Positions 15,950 through 27,689 of a stretch of 64,000 nucleotides of DNA are shown one piece after another. Position numbers and translations under genes: made by a program. The first letter of the stretch is position 1. Each line of letters starts with the position of its first letter. The notes beneath the pieces were generated by a model that was not told the origin of the DNA, did no database searches, and saw nothing but the letters and a program-made list of their open reading frames with translations. The stretch is from assembly GCA_007449985.2 (NCBI GenBank), contig VIIQ02000593.1, positions 248,001 to 312,000 of the forward strand, given 5' to 3'. Origin of the DNA: Desmodesmus armatus. Its lineage: Eukaryota > Chlorophyta > Chlorophyceae > Sphaeropleales > Scenedesmaceae.

Positions 15950-16644
15950 CAGTGAGGAGCAAGGATGGCCCTTGTTGCTGTGACAGCAAAATAATTGTCT
16001 CTCAGCTATGTTTGCCGGGTTAAAGCGTGCAGGCGACGTCGAGTAGCAGAGCGCCACTACAGGATGTACGAGTGCAGCTCGTACTGCACGGTGCATGTCG
16101 TGTGTGGAGACGCTAACAGCGGAAATGTATTTTAAACCATTTATGTGGTGATCGATAATGAGCGCAGCAGTTGCTGTGCTGCACACGCAAATTTCGCTGC
16201 TGCTGTTGCAAGTAGATGATCTGGTGTGGTCATGTTGGTGCTGCTAAGGATTGGGCAAGGCCGGATTTGAGGTATGCAAACCATCACTATAAGAATAGGA
16301 GATTATCAGCTGCTGCAACGCCCTGAGCAAAAAAGCGAGTCAAATAGGTGTCAGTGGGGCACCAACCTAAGGCCAAGAAGCAAGCTACTCTCAGCTAAAC
16401 ATCCACTGACGAGCAGCTCAGCACGGTGCACATGTCCTGCACAGCTACCCTCCTGGGCAAGCAAACCTTGCCCAGTGACAAACATCCTGCATCCTCATGT
16501 AACATCCTGAATATCCTGCTGAGCTGAAATGTCCGGTTGCGAGTCGTGTGGTGACGCAGCCACAAATCCTCCGTGCAAGCAAACCACCCCGCCAATTGCT
16601 GCAAGCCCCTGGGCTCAACCTGCATGACGTACTGCCCAGCTGCA

Positions 16645-19600
16645 TCACCTGTGCTGCTCCCACAGTGCATCCAGCAGGGCCTCTGGCTGCTGCTGCTTCA
16701 GCACAACCTCCAGGTCTGCAGGACTCAGGCGCATCAGGCAGGACAGCTTGGTAGCAGCAGAGGGCTGCAGCAGGTCCATCACATACTTGGAGTGCTGCGC
16801 AAACAGGGCGTACTGGAAGGCTGCCTGCATCTGCTGCGCAGCGGCTGTGTCAGAGGGTGCAGGCAGCAGCTTGATGCTGCGCAGGATGAGGTGTGCCTGC
16901 TTCTTCTGCTGCTGCTTGCTCTGCTTGGGCGCTGCAGTTGGCTGGCTGGCTGCTGGGGCTGTCTCGGCCATGGGGCGGTCTGCGCGCTGCTTGTGCTGAC
17001 CTGTAGGGGCTGTTGGGGGCTCCTGCACCTGGCCTGTTGCTCCCTTCAGGCCCAGCTGCTGCATCTTATGCTGCAGTACGTGCTGCAGGCCTGAGCAGGG
17101 CTGTGGGGGCTGCTGCACCTGTGGCTTGTGTTGCTCTGTAGGACCTTTTGCAGCCGCCTGCGCCTGGCCAGTTGGTGTCTTCGGGCAAAGCTCCTGCACC
17201 TTGTGCTGCAGCAGACGCTGCAGGGCTGAAGGGGCCTGTGGGACCTCCTGCACCTGTGGCTTGTGCCGACCTGTTGGGGCCTGCTGCTGCTGCTGCTGCT
17301 GAGTTGGCACCTCACGCAGCAGAGGCTGCTGCTCTAGTGTGGCCTCCTGCACCCTCTGAGGGTGCTGGTGTGCTGGACCCTGGAAACCACTGCTGAGCAG
17401 TGCCTGCTGCTGTGCTGGGGCCTGCGGCAGGAGGGACTGCTGCGGGCGCGGAACAACCTTGACCAGCGGCTGCTGCTGCTGTGCTGGACCCTTCTGCATG
17501 CTTATGGGCTGCTGCTGTGTTGGAGTCTGCTGCAGGAAGGACTGCTGCAGGCGTGGTACTACCTTCACCAGCGGCGGCTGCTGCTGCTCCTGCTGCTGTG
17601 CGGCAGATTTCTGCAGGCGCTCCTGCTGTTGTGGAGCCTGCAACTGCAGGGGCTGCTGCAGGTGGGATGAGCTGTTGCGCAGCAGCGGGGTGTGCTGGTG
17701 TGCTGGACCCTGTGATCGCCCCTGTGACTGGTGCTGCAGCTGTGGGACCTTGAAGACCTGCTGAGGCTGTGACCTGTGTGCGCTTGTGTGCTGAGCAGCT
17801 GCTGCTCCACTTCCCTGCAGGAGCTGCATGGCACTGCCTGGTACCCGGCAGTCCCGCCCACCCCCTGAACCTGTCTTGGCCAGACTGCTGCTGCTGCTGC
17901 GTGCTGGCGGCTCCCCTGATCCTGCGCCCCTGGTGTCGCTGCTTCCGCTGGCTGTTGCATGGCCACGCTGGTGTGCTGATGTGCCCCTGCCAGCCACTGC
18001 AGCAGCCTTGCTTGCTGCTGCAGCGTCTGCACCGGGGGCTGGTGCCAAGTCAACTGCGACATAGTGAGTGAAGGGGCCTTCGCCCGCATGACAGCGGGTG
18101 AAGTCACCAACATGCTGCTGGTGCTGGTGCTGCTGTCGGTGAGGGCAGGCCGACCTGCTGGCAAGGGCCCCGGTACCCTTCCTGATCTGCTCCCCGGAGC
18201 CGCTGCTGCTTTGTGCTGTGCTGACGTCCCCAGCAGCAGTGCAGCTGTGGCCAGGTGCCCTAGCTTCTGATGTTGCTGCTGGTGTTGAGGGGGCTGGCTG
18301 CTGCTGCTCCTGCTGGTTGAGGTGGAGTGCATTCAGACCTGCTGCTGCTGCTGCTGCTGTACCTGCTGGTGCTGCATGCAGCTTCTGCAGGGTTGCCTGC
18401 TGCTGCTGCTGCTGCTTGCTGTGATCTTCTTTGAGACCAGCAGCAGCTGCTGGCACTGCTGTTTCACCTGCGGCTGCTGTTTGCTCCTCCTCCTCCTCCT
18501 GCTGCTTGGTATGTTCTGCGTTGGGACCTGCTGCTGCAGCTATTGCGGCAGCTGCCTGTGCCTGTACAGCCTGCCGCGCCTCCTGCTGCTTGGTATGTTC
18601 TGCTTCCAAGTTTGCTGCTGCAGCTGGTGCCTGCTGCAGCTGTTCTGCCTCTGTACCTGCAGCGGCTGCTGCCTGTGCTGCAGCCGCTGTTGTTGCCTCC
18701 TGCTCCTGCTGCTGCATGGCTTGCTTGGCGTTGGTACCTGCAGCTGCTGGTGGTGCTGCTGCACTTGCCGTCAATGCCTGCTGCTGCTGCTGCTGCTGCT
18801 CCGACTCCTTATTTTGATCTGCAGTGAGTTCTGCTGCTGCTGCTGCTGCTGCTGCTGCAGCCACCGCTGGGGCCTGCTGCTGCTCTTGGTCTGCATAATC
18901 TGCTTTCAGCTCTGATGCTGATGCTGCCACCATTGCAGGCGCCTGCTGCTGCTCCTGTTCTTGCTTGTTGAGGTCTGCGTTTGGGCCTGCTGTTGGTTCT
19001 GTCGCTGCTGCGCCCGCTGCCGCTGTCCCTGCCTGCTGCTGCTTCTCCTGCTGCTTGGTGTTATTTGCTGTCAAACTTGCTGTTGGCTCTGCCGCTGCTG
19101 CACGCACTGAAGCCACCTGCTGCTGCTGCTGCTGCTGGGGCTCCGTGCATGCCGCAGCAGCAGCCAGGGCTTGGTCCTGGCTGCTGCTGCTACTGCTGCT
19201 TCGCTGCAGCAGCAGGCAGGGCCTGCTCCTGGTGGCAGACCCATCCCTCCTCGAGTCACTCTGCTGCTGGGCTGGGGGGGAGGGTTGGGCACTTTGAGGG
19301 GTGCTGGGCTGGGTGGGAGGGTTGGGCACCTTGATCTGCAGAGCCTTGGTGGGTGATGGCCGTGGTGGGAATGGCTTTGATGGCCCAAATGAGGATGTGG
19401 CAGGTGGCGTGCGGCCGGCTGCTGGCTTGTAGGGGGCTGCTGGGTCCCTGGGGGCAGGCATGGGCACCTTGATCTGCAACTGCTTGGCGGGTGAGGACCC
19501 AGGTGGGGGCTGGGGTGGTGGTACTGGTTGCTGTAGCTGGGTCACTGGGGCTCTGAGGGGAGGTGTGGGTCCTGCTGCTGGCCTGGGTGGGCCCACAGCG

Positions 19601-20083
19601 GCTCTGTGGGCAGCTGCAGGCATCTTGATATCCAGTGGCCTGAGGGTGGTTGCCTGGCTGAGGATGGTGGCACTGTTGGGGGCTTCTGTGGGGCTGCCAT
19701 GGGCCTTGCTGCTGGCTTGGGTGGGGCTGCTGTGGCTGTGGGACGTGGCGTGTGCCCTGCTGCTGCATGGTAGCCTGGTGCTGGCAGCTGCCTGGTGCTG
19801 GCAGCTGCCTGGTGCTGAAGGCGACAGGTGATGCATGGGGGTGAGCTGGGTACACTGCTTGCGCTGGCATGGTGTGCCATGTTCCTGTACTGGTGTGGTG
19901 GGCAGCTGCCGGTGGGTGGATGCTGTTGTACTGGCCATGGGGGTGGTGATGCTGCAGGGGGTAGCCGTGCATGGGGTGTGTGGTGTAGCCATAGGGGACC
20001 TGCTGCTGCTGGGTCGCATATGATTGTGCCACATTCCACGTGTCTGCACCCGCCTGTTGTGCCCAGTACTGGGCTGGGTCCAT
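16645..20083 (-). CDS. Large Gln/Pro-rich protein with C-terminal helical module A
   Basis: The main frame is open from 20049 to the stop at 16645 and is rich in Gln, Ala and Pro. A motif recurs three times near its start: LDIKMP, LQIKVP and LQIKVP, each followed by Pro-rich text of the type PAAGxTPP. The last ~70 residues form an ordered module (QYALFAQ...YVMDLL...KLSCLMRLSPADLEVVL...ALLDALWEQ) that aligns with modules in the next gene upstream. The most natural N-terminus, MDPAQYWAQQAGADTWNVAQ at 20083, lies in a different frame that stays open to 19256. The frames could be joined by an 82-bp GT-AG intron (19890-19809) or by a copy-number difference in the 17-bp repeat at 19775. A third frame also reads like Pro-rich protein near 19700. 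The 5' structure is unresolved. No known family or function. Confidence 0.6.
19775..19817. repeat. 17-bp minisatellite in the N-terminal coding region
   Basis: The unit CTGGTGCTGGCAGCTGC is present twice plus nine bases of a third copy. Because 17 is not a multiple of 3, gain or loss of a unit shifts the frame of the large minus-strand gene exactly where its frames disagree. Confidence 0.8.
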
Positions 20084-20255
20084 GGCTCTGCTGCTAGTCC
20101 AAGGAATGAACAATTTGTCGCAGGTCGGCCTCACGTCGTCAGCATATGAAACCAACTGCTACTGAATGATCTCAGAGACGGTCTGGAGTCGTAACAAGGG
20201 TAAGATGGAAGAGGTATGCAGAGGTGATCTGTGCGCGCCACAACAAAAATATGTC

Positions 20256-20260
20256 TTACA
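20256..20260 (-). terminator. Candidate TGTAA polyadenylation signal
   Basis: The minus strand reads TGTAA about 360 bp beyond the stop codon at 20622, in the gap before the next minus-strand gene. Weak, short match. Confidence 0.3.
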
Positions 20261-20621
20261 GAGCGCGTGGTGGTCGTTGTGCAAAATCCCGGTCGTTACG
20301 TATGTATCTCATGCATGGCCTGACCGAACGACTGGCCTCTGTGAACGTCTCAAAACCTCAATGTCAAACATGATCATCTTTGCTAACAACCAGCGTCCTC
20401 TGCACGATCCATCACCTTGCCGCGACGTGCCTGCCCACATATCCGAATTTGACTCAAACCCGTGAACGGCTGTTGCTGCCTAGTCCCTCACTACCATTCA
20501 CCGTGTTCTGCCTGATCTACCACTCCCTGTTCTCCTGCTCCTGCCCTGCCCTGCCCACACCCCTACCCAACACTCTGCAATCTCTGCAATTCTAACAGAG
20601 CCATCGGCAACATCCCACTGC

Positions 20622-23600
20622 TCACGACTGTGCACACCGTGAGGTGCCAGCCTTGCTAAACCTGCTGCTGCCTGAACCTGCCTCCTGGCTGTTTGCTACC
20701 ACCAGCTGCCCACTGCTGCTCTGAAGGGCCAGATACTCAGCATACAGCCCATCAAGAACGTCCCCAATCTTCATGTCCTTCTGCTGCAGCACCTTGTCCA
20801 AATCTTCCTGCTGCAGCCGTGAGAAGAAGTTCATCTTGGGCCCAGCATCACCAGACTGCAGCAGCTGCCCCGTGTAGACTGCATCCGCGGCAAACAGCTG
20901 TGCCGTTGTGCCAGCCACACAGGCAGCCTCGGTGTCCCCATTGCCCTGCACGCGCAGCTGCAGCCCCTGCAGCAGCCCCCTGAAGCTGCTGGCCTGGCTG
21001 CTGCCGCCGCTGCTGCTGCTGCTGCCTTTTCCTGCGCCCACTGCTGCTGCACCTGTGGTTCCTGCCTGCACGGTGCCAGCGCCGGCAGCACCACTGCTGC
21101 TGCTGCCGTTGACCGTGCAAGTGTTACCAGCCCCTGCAGCAGCGGTGGCAGCGCCAGCGGCCAATGCTGCTGCCGTGAGTCCCTGGAGCTCCCGCCGCCG
21201 AATCTTCCAGTCCTTCCTGTCGCGCCTAGGGTGTTTCAGGTAGCTGTTCTCCACCAGCCGCCAGCTCCCACACTGCTGCCAGCCCGCCTTCATGGCAAAT
21301 GCTTTTTCCAGGGCAGCAGCGTGCTCAGGCAGCAGGTCCCCTGGCCCTACAGCACTGTTGACATCATCCACCTGCTCCTGCTGCTGCTGCTGCTGCTGCT
21401 TTTTCTTCTTCTTCCCCTGTGTTGCCACGGCTGAGCCCTCCCCGGCCCGCTGCTGCTGCTTCTGCTGCTGCTGTTGCTGCTTGCCACTATCGCTGTCGTC
21501 ATCCCCGTCCTCAATCACCTCCTGCACTACTACTGCTGCATCATGGTCGGCTGGCGCCCCCTCCTCATCATCATCCTGCACCACCTGCTGCTCCACCTGC
21601 TGCTCCACCTGCTGCGCCTGGTCGGCCCAAGCCCCATGCTGCTGCTGCTGCTGCTGCCGTTGGCCCTGCTGCTGCCTGCCCTGCCCAGCAGCATCAGACG
21701 GCCTCGCTGCTGCAGCAACTGCATCTAGCAGCTCTGGGGCGTTCGGCCGCTGCAGGCAATCCACCAGCACTGCCCACGGGACCCTGATTAGGACACTGAG
21801 CTTCAGATCGTCCCCTACCAGCATGAGCCCATAGTCATGCAGGTCACCGTTCTCATGGCTGAGAAGGACCTCCATGAACTGCTCCTTGCGCTGCGATGCC
21901 ACGTCAGGTGACGGAGGCGCTTCCAGCACCACACGCTCAGGGCGGAAGTCCCCTGAGCGGGGCTGCTGCTGCTGCTGCTTACTGCCTGGCTGCTGCTGCT
22001 TACTGCTGGGCTGCTGCTGCTGCGGCTTATTGCGCGGCTGCTGCGGCTGCTTGCTGCCAGGCTCGGCGGCAGAGTTGAAGCTGCTGGGGGCAGCTGGGGG
22101 CTGGTGGTACCCCTGGCAGGCGGCACAGGCACGGGTGGTGGGCTGCTGGGCTGCTGGCTGGTCTGCCTACTGGCAGGAGGGCTGCTGCTGCTGTTACTGC
22201 TGGGGCCCCCGCCCCAACCACCTGCAGCAGCTGGGGCAGCAGCAGCACCGGCAGCCCCAGAAGCAGGCGCCGACCCACCTGCCACCTGGCCCCCCTTACT
22301 GCTGCTGCTGCTGCTGCCGCCGCCGCCATGTGCTGGTGTGCCTTGCCCAGCTGCCTGCTGCTCCTTGTGAAGTCCCTGCTGCTGTGCTGACTCGCCTCTA
22401 CCATGCACAGGACCCTGCCCCTGCTGCTGCTGCTGCTGCTGCCTTTGCTGCTGCAAGTCTGCACCCGGCTGGCTGGCCCCAGCCCCTGCACCCCTTGCTG
22501 CTAACGTATCTGCTGTCTTAGCCTTGGCCTCACTCTTGGCCTGCCTAAAGACTTTCCTCGCTGACGCTGGGTTGTCGTACCCGCCCTTCCAGCTCAGCTG
22601 CTCGTCAATGGTGCGCCAGGACAGGTCACGCCAGTTCGTCGGCAGCATGCCCCGGGGCAGTGCAGCCTCCAGCCAAGCAGCATGCTCAGGCAGCAGCTGC
22701 TCCCCTGCTGTCTGACGCTCCCCTCCATCATCCTTGCTGGGGTTGCTGCTGCTGGTGATGCTGCTGCTGCTTGGTGCGCCTGTGAGGCACTGGGCACACA
22801 CATCCTCCATTTGATGCACTGCAGTCTGGCTGGGCAGGATCTGCTTGCTGAGCACTGTCTTAGGCAGCCGGATGAGCACGGCCAGCTTCTCTGGGGCATC
22901 AAGCAGCTGTGGAACAAACAACGGTCAACAACAAAGTTACACACATCAGTCAGCGCAGGGGTTGCGTCAAGTGGCTCGCACTCCAACACAAGGCCAAGCA
23001 CAGTGAGCTGCCACGCTGCCGAGCACTCTCGCTCTCGTTGCTGTCTCTTTGCAATCAACAAGCTGTCCCATCACAGTGCCATGTCTGCCCTTGCATCCTC
23101 CACATCTTCTGTTGCAACCATACGTGACCCCTCCTGCATTACCTGTGTGCCATACACGTTGAACTCTGACCGCGGGTCGTTCATCAGCAGGTCAATAAGC
23201 CTGGTGCGCCGCAGCTCATCCTCAGCATCTGACAACTCCTCAAGCTGCACCACCTTGCCGCCAACAAACACACGGCCACCCTGTGATAGCGCCCGCGGTG
23301 GCGGTGGCGGGGGCGGTGGCGACAGGGGCTGCTGCTGCTGATGCTGCGGGCCACTGCTGCTGTTGTCGCCCCACATGCTGCTGCCGGCTGCTGCAGGAGT
23401 GGGCGGGGATGCCTGGGGCAGTGTGCCGCTGCCGCTCCTGCTGTTGGGGTGGGGAGGCGCAGCCACAGCAACCGACCTGGGCTGCTGCGGTGGCGGTGCT
23501 GCTGCTGCTGCTGCTGCTGCTGTGGCGGCGTCTGGGTGCAGGACACAGTGTGTCTCTGTGCAGCCCTGGCCCCACTGCTCACACTTGCGGCACTGCTCAG

Positions 23601-26451
23601 CACTGCAAGGCAACACAACCAGGACAGGGGATTCCATGTCACCAGCAGCACTGCAGCCATGCCTGACGGCACCATCAGCTACGCACGGTACAGTCCCCAC
23701 AACGCACTGGTTCCAAAAATGGTGTACACCAGCACAACACCAAAAAGTGACAGTTTGATGAGCAGCAGCTGCCAGCGACACAGCCTGACCAGCGCAAAGT
23801 CATGAGACTACGTCAGGCCCTGTAGCCCAGACTGAGTGGTCCTCCTAGTATCCTTGCAGCATCCCAACTGCAACATCACTCCTGGTGGTATCGTTGCGGC
23901 ATCTACTTCTACCCGCAGTCAACACATGCCACATGCCATACACATGTTTGCACACCACCCTGTAGTGATTCAGCGCTTCCGTGACATTCAAATGCAGCCA
24001 ATTGCATCATTGTGTGCATTGGTGTGTGCTGGGTCCTGCAGCTACCTGCAGGGTGTGCTGATTCCTCCTACCTGCAGTCCTTTGTGGTGTGGCCGTACTT
24101 GAGGCACCTGGTGCACAGGCCTGGGCACTCAGCAGGGCTGTGCTTTATGTGGTAGCCGCACTTGCACACTTGGGGGCAGTCCTGCGCATGCAGCAGGCAG
24201 CAACGAGCAGCATGCATGGCGTGTATCGTCTTGGTGTGGTCTTTGAGGGCAATGCCAGCCCACAGCTGGCCCTCTGATACCTGTCCACAATGGCGGTGCA
24301 GCTGTGATGCACGGATCGTATGAGCCTGGCAGCTTGGCCCAGTCTGTACATCTGTATGTCGACCACCCTTGAGACAACCACCACCACTTGTTGTGTCAGC
24401 ATGCAAGCCTCTAGCACAGACACCCAGCCACCCACTGCCACGTCATTCACTCAAAGGCAAATTGAACCACAGTGCGAAGCTGCCCCTGTTGAGCTCACCT
24501 GCTGAGTGTGGCCCCAGCTGCCACATCCCTCACAGCGGGCATCAAAGCACACCGTCCACAGATGCCCAAACATGCCGCACAGCTTGCACTGCTTGCAGCC
24601 CTTGCCCGAGTGTGCCTTGCCGCACACCCCGCAGTGCTGCTGGCACAGCCCCTCAGCATGGCCGGCCTTGGCACAGGTGGGGCAGTAGGGGGTGGTGCAG
24701 GCAGCAGCCGCATGCCCCCTGTCACCACAGCTGTAGCAAGTGGGCATCTGTGCCAGCCAGGAGTAGGACCTGCTGCTGCGGTCATCCTGCGGAGGCTGCT
24801 GCTGCTGATGGGAGTAACCCTGCTGCTCCTGCTGCTGGTGGTTGTGCTGGCCGGATCGCTGCAGCTGCTGCTGTGCGGGGAGCGCTTGTGCTTGCTCCAG
24901 CTGCTGGGGCTGCTGCCGCGGCTCCAGCAAAGCAAACAGGTCACTGCTGCTGCTGCTATTGCTGGAAGTTTCAGGGTTGCCTGCAGCCGCACCCCCGCTT
25001 GCTGCCCCACCTCCAGCACCAGCGGAGGGTGGCGGCGCTGGTTCTGCTGCTAGTGCAGGATGCACACCATAAGCTGCATAGGCGCTGCCTTGCCCCCAGC
25101 TGCCAGGGCTGCCGCTGGCGTTGCTGCTGTTGCGCCACAGCCTGGATGAGCGCTCAGGGTGGCCCACTGCCCTGGGGCTGCTGCTGCCACAGCTGCTGTG
25201 CGCCTGTGGCTGTGCCGGCGGCTGCAGCTGCGGCTGTTGCGGTTCGTGCTGCTGGGGCTGCGGCTGTGAGTACAGCCCCTGCTGCACCGCTGGCTGCTGG
25301 TACGGCTGCGGTAATTGAGGGGTCAAGTGCTCTGGGGGGTGGGTGCCCAGCCTCGGGTCCCACTCGCTGGGCTTGCTGTAGTAAGCTGCAGGGAGTGGCT
25401 GCTGTGGGTACATGTCTGCGTATGCCTGGTTCTCAGCAGGGCTGCTCGAGATCCCAGCGGCACCACCAGCAGCACCAGCATAAGGAGCAGCACCAAGAGC
25501 AGCACCAGCGGCAGCAGCAGCAGTGCCAGCACCAGGCCTGTGGGGTGGGCCGATGCCCATGCTGGCATTGTACAGTGCCTGCTGTGGGTACTCCTTTGCG
25601 TACTGGTCATAAATCAGCTCCTCCATGCTGCGGCTGCTGGTGGGGCCGGCTGCAGCAGGACCAGCACTGACCGCAGCGCCAGCAGCAGCACCTGCGATGC
25701 TGCTACGGGACGCTGCCCAGGCAGCAGCAGCAGCAGAGGGGGGCGCCGCTGCTGCTATGCCCAACGTGGCTGCTACCTGCTGCTGCACCTGCTGATAGGC
25801 AGGGTGGAAGGCGCCTGGCTTGGGCCATGGCTGCTGCTGCTCCTGCAGGGGCTGTGGCTGCAACTGTGGCTGCAACTGTAGGGGCTGAGGTTGCAGTGGC
25901 AGTGGCTGGGGCTGGGGCAGACCATTTGCAGCTGCATCAGCAGGACGCTGCCCAGGCAGCAGCATGCCCTGCCTTGCTGTTGGGCTGGGGCTGTGAGAGC
26001 TGCTGCCGCTGCCTGGCGCCCCATCCTGTGCTGGGCACATGAGGCAGTCCTTGCCCACGTGCCCGAAAGCACCGCATTTGTCGCACTGTGTCTCTGGGCA
26101 GAAGGGCAGCAAGTGGCCGTACATGCCACACTGCTTGCACTTGATGCAGTTGCGCAGCTTGTGCACCATGCCGCAGGTGCTGCAGGCACTGGAGCAGCTG
26201 TTGCTGTGGTGGCCATACTTGCAGCACTGCTCGCAGTAGGGGGTCGTGCACCTGCTCTCATCGTGGCCCCTGGTGCCACACTGTGTGCAGGTGGGCACGT
26301 TGCCTAGCCAGACATAGCGCTTCGTGCTGGGAACTGTGCTGGCCCCCACTGCATCTGCCTGCAGCCCTGCATGGTTGCCGTTGCTGTGTGATAGCTTGGC
26401 TGGTGGCTGTTGTGAGCCAATCAGCCCAGGTGGGGCCCCGAAACCCGCCAT
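20622..26451 (-). CDS. Multi-zinc-knuckle protein with A-B-A-B-A repeat region, ~1,609 aa
   Basis: Five exons fit in phase: 26451-24499, 24280-24072, 23602-23143, 22906-22171 and 22093-20622. The fourth intron is only 77 bp and is inferred to reconcile frames. The N-terminus carries five zinc knuckles (CTQCGTRGHDESRC, CEQCCKYGHHSNSC, CSTCGMVHKLRNC, CKQCGMYGHLLPFC, CDKCGAFGHVGKDC). After a ~400-residue Gln/Ala/Pro linker, a second array repeats the same order, including the shortened third knuckle (CGVCGKAHSGKGC). Exons 2-3 add CTRCLKYGHTTKDC and CRKCEQWGQGCTETHC. The C-terminal half alternates two ordered modules. Module A has the core KLxxLxRLPxxxL; copies lie near 23200/22800, 21890-21730 and 20910-20720. 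Module B has the core LLPEHAAxLExA; copies lie near 22710-22530 and 21340-21180. CCHC arrays imply RNA binding. Modules A and B match no family I know. The start at 26451 is the first Met of the open frame. Confidence 0.75.
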
Positions 26452-27689
26452 GCTATTGGCCCAACCCTGCTCACTAGGCCCTCACTGCAGCTGCAAGGGG
26501 GTACTGCACCTACTGTGAGCTGTGCCCCACTGCTGGCTGTGCTTGCTATCAAGAAAAGGATGGTGTGAGAGCGCCATTTGCGCAAGGCAGAGGCGAAACA
26601 AGGTGGACTGTGTCGATGTGTGCCTGATCTACCGCCGCGATGAACACACGCATGCCCAAAGACGAGCTGCTAGACAATGCAAAATCAGTGCAATAGCACG
26701 GCTACAATCACATTCAGGTATGGGTCTGAACATGCCAAAACCGCTGAACACAACGAGCTGGCTATGTTGAACGGGAGGACATTCAACGTGTTGCAGTAAA
26801 AAAGGTGGCATTGGCTTGAACGTCAGCACCAGCATGTGCCCCTGGCGAAGCTGGCCACATGAAGGCCACGTGGCCGATCCATGGACGTGCTCAGCACTGC
26901 CACTGCTGGCCGTGGCTTGCTCTCCCACGTCAAAAGGTGATCCTACCGATCGAATGCTCACATTTGCGTTTACCTGTATAGAAGCCTGCACGAAGTTTTG
27001 GGGGGGGGGGGCTCAGGGGGGCTGGGTGGAGTCCGTTTCAAGGCACCTGCTGCTGTGCTAGTCAGCTAGCAGGTGATAAGATAGCTACGGCCGTGCAGCC
27101 GTGAAGCTGGTCAGCTTCCGGCAGCGCGTTGGTTTGGAGCAGCAGCGCGTTGGTTTGGAGCAGCGTGGCGACTGGGACTGGCCAGCTACCAATCAGTGGT
27201 GCAAGCCTTAGGCCATAGCAGTTGTGGGTCGGCCTGTGCACTGGGAACAGCCCTAAGTGACTCTAGCTGCCCCTACCTGCAGGCAGCTGTGTTGCGGCGA
27301 GCCTTGCTTGGAGCCCCTCTGCCTGCAGCCCTGATTGGCTTGTCATGTGATGCCGAGCTTACAGACACTCAGCAGCTGGCAGTTGCAGCAACGGCCCTGG
27401 AGTAGTTGGCAGCATCATGCCAAGGGGTCTACACCATAATGGCTTTCTCTGTATGGTGCCCCTTGGTCCGGCAGCCGTGCTGGTATGCACCTGACCCATG
27501 GGCAGCCTGCAGGGAAGCATTTTGCGGGCTGCAACCTGAATGGCCTGTTCCGTGTGGATCTATCCTGTTAACCTGGGTTGAATGCAGCCTCTCCTGGAAA
27601 TTCAAGATATAACTACCCTGTGCTGGGTTACCAAGGAGTTCTCAGGTGCTTCATGTGAATCTGCTCCGTATGTTCCACGCCCTGAGGTC
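26452..27689. other. Intergenic, with a short fragment of the dispersed repeat
   Basis: No supported gene. 26815-26935 resembles the 3' part of the dispersed repeat near 29450-29560 (shared blocks CGTCAGCAC and ACATGAAGGCC). A G12 run lies at 27000-27011 and a 21-bp direct duplication near 27120-27162. An exon-like stretch at 27280-27405 could not be placed in any gene. Confidence 0.4.

Larger units (their letters stand above)
13504..16644. other. 3.1-kb gene-free interval with repeats
   Basis: No exon chain or conserved protein was recognised on either strand. The interval contains a G/C hairpin pair (14641-14720) and a two-copy 365-bp tandem duplication (15221-15949). The promoter of the gene starting at 13503 should lie just to its right. 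Confidence 0.5.

Noticed and set aside
16573..19400. Plus-strand Cys/Leu-rich ORFs (e.g. near 18322-18915) that look like membrane or metallothionein-like proteins.
   Set aside because: They are antisense shadows of Gln/Ala tracts in the minus-strand gene.
22090..22175. Frameshift mutation splitting the zinc-knuckle gene into two genes at about 22.1 kb.
   Set aside because: A 77-bp GT-AG intron (22170-22094) joins both frames in phase and keeps the A-B-A-B-A module order, so a split is not required.
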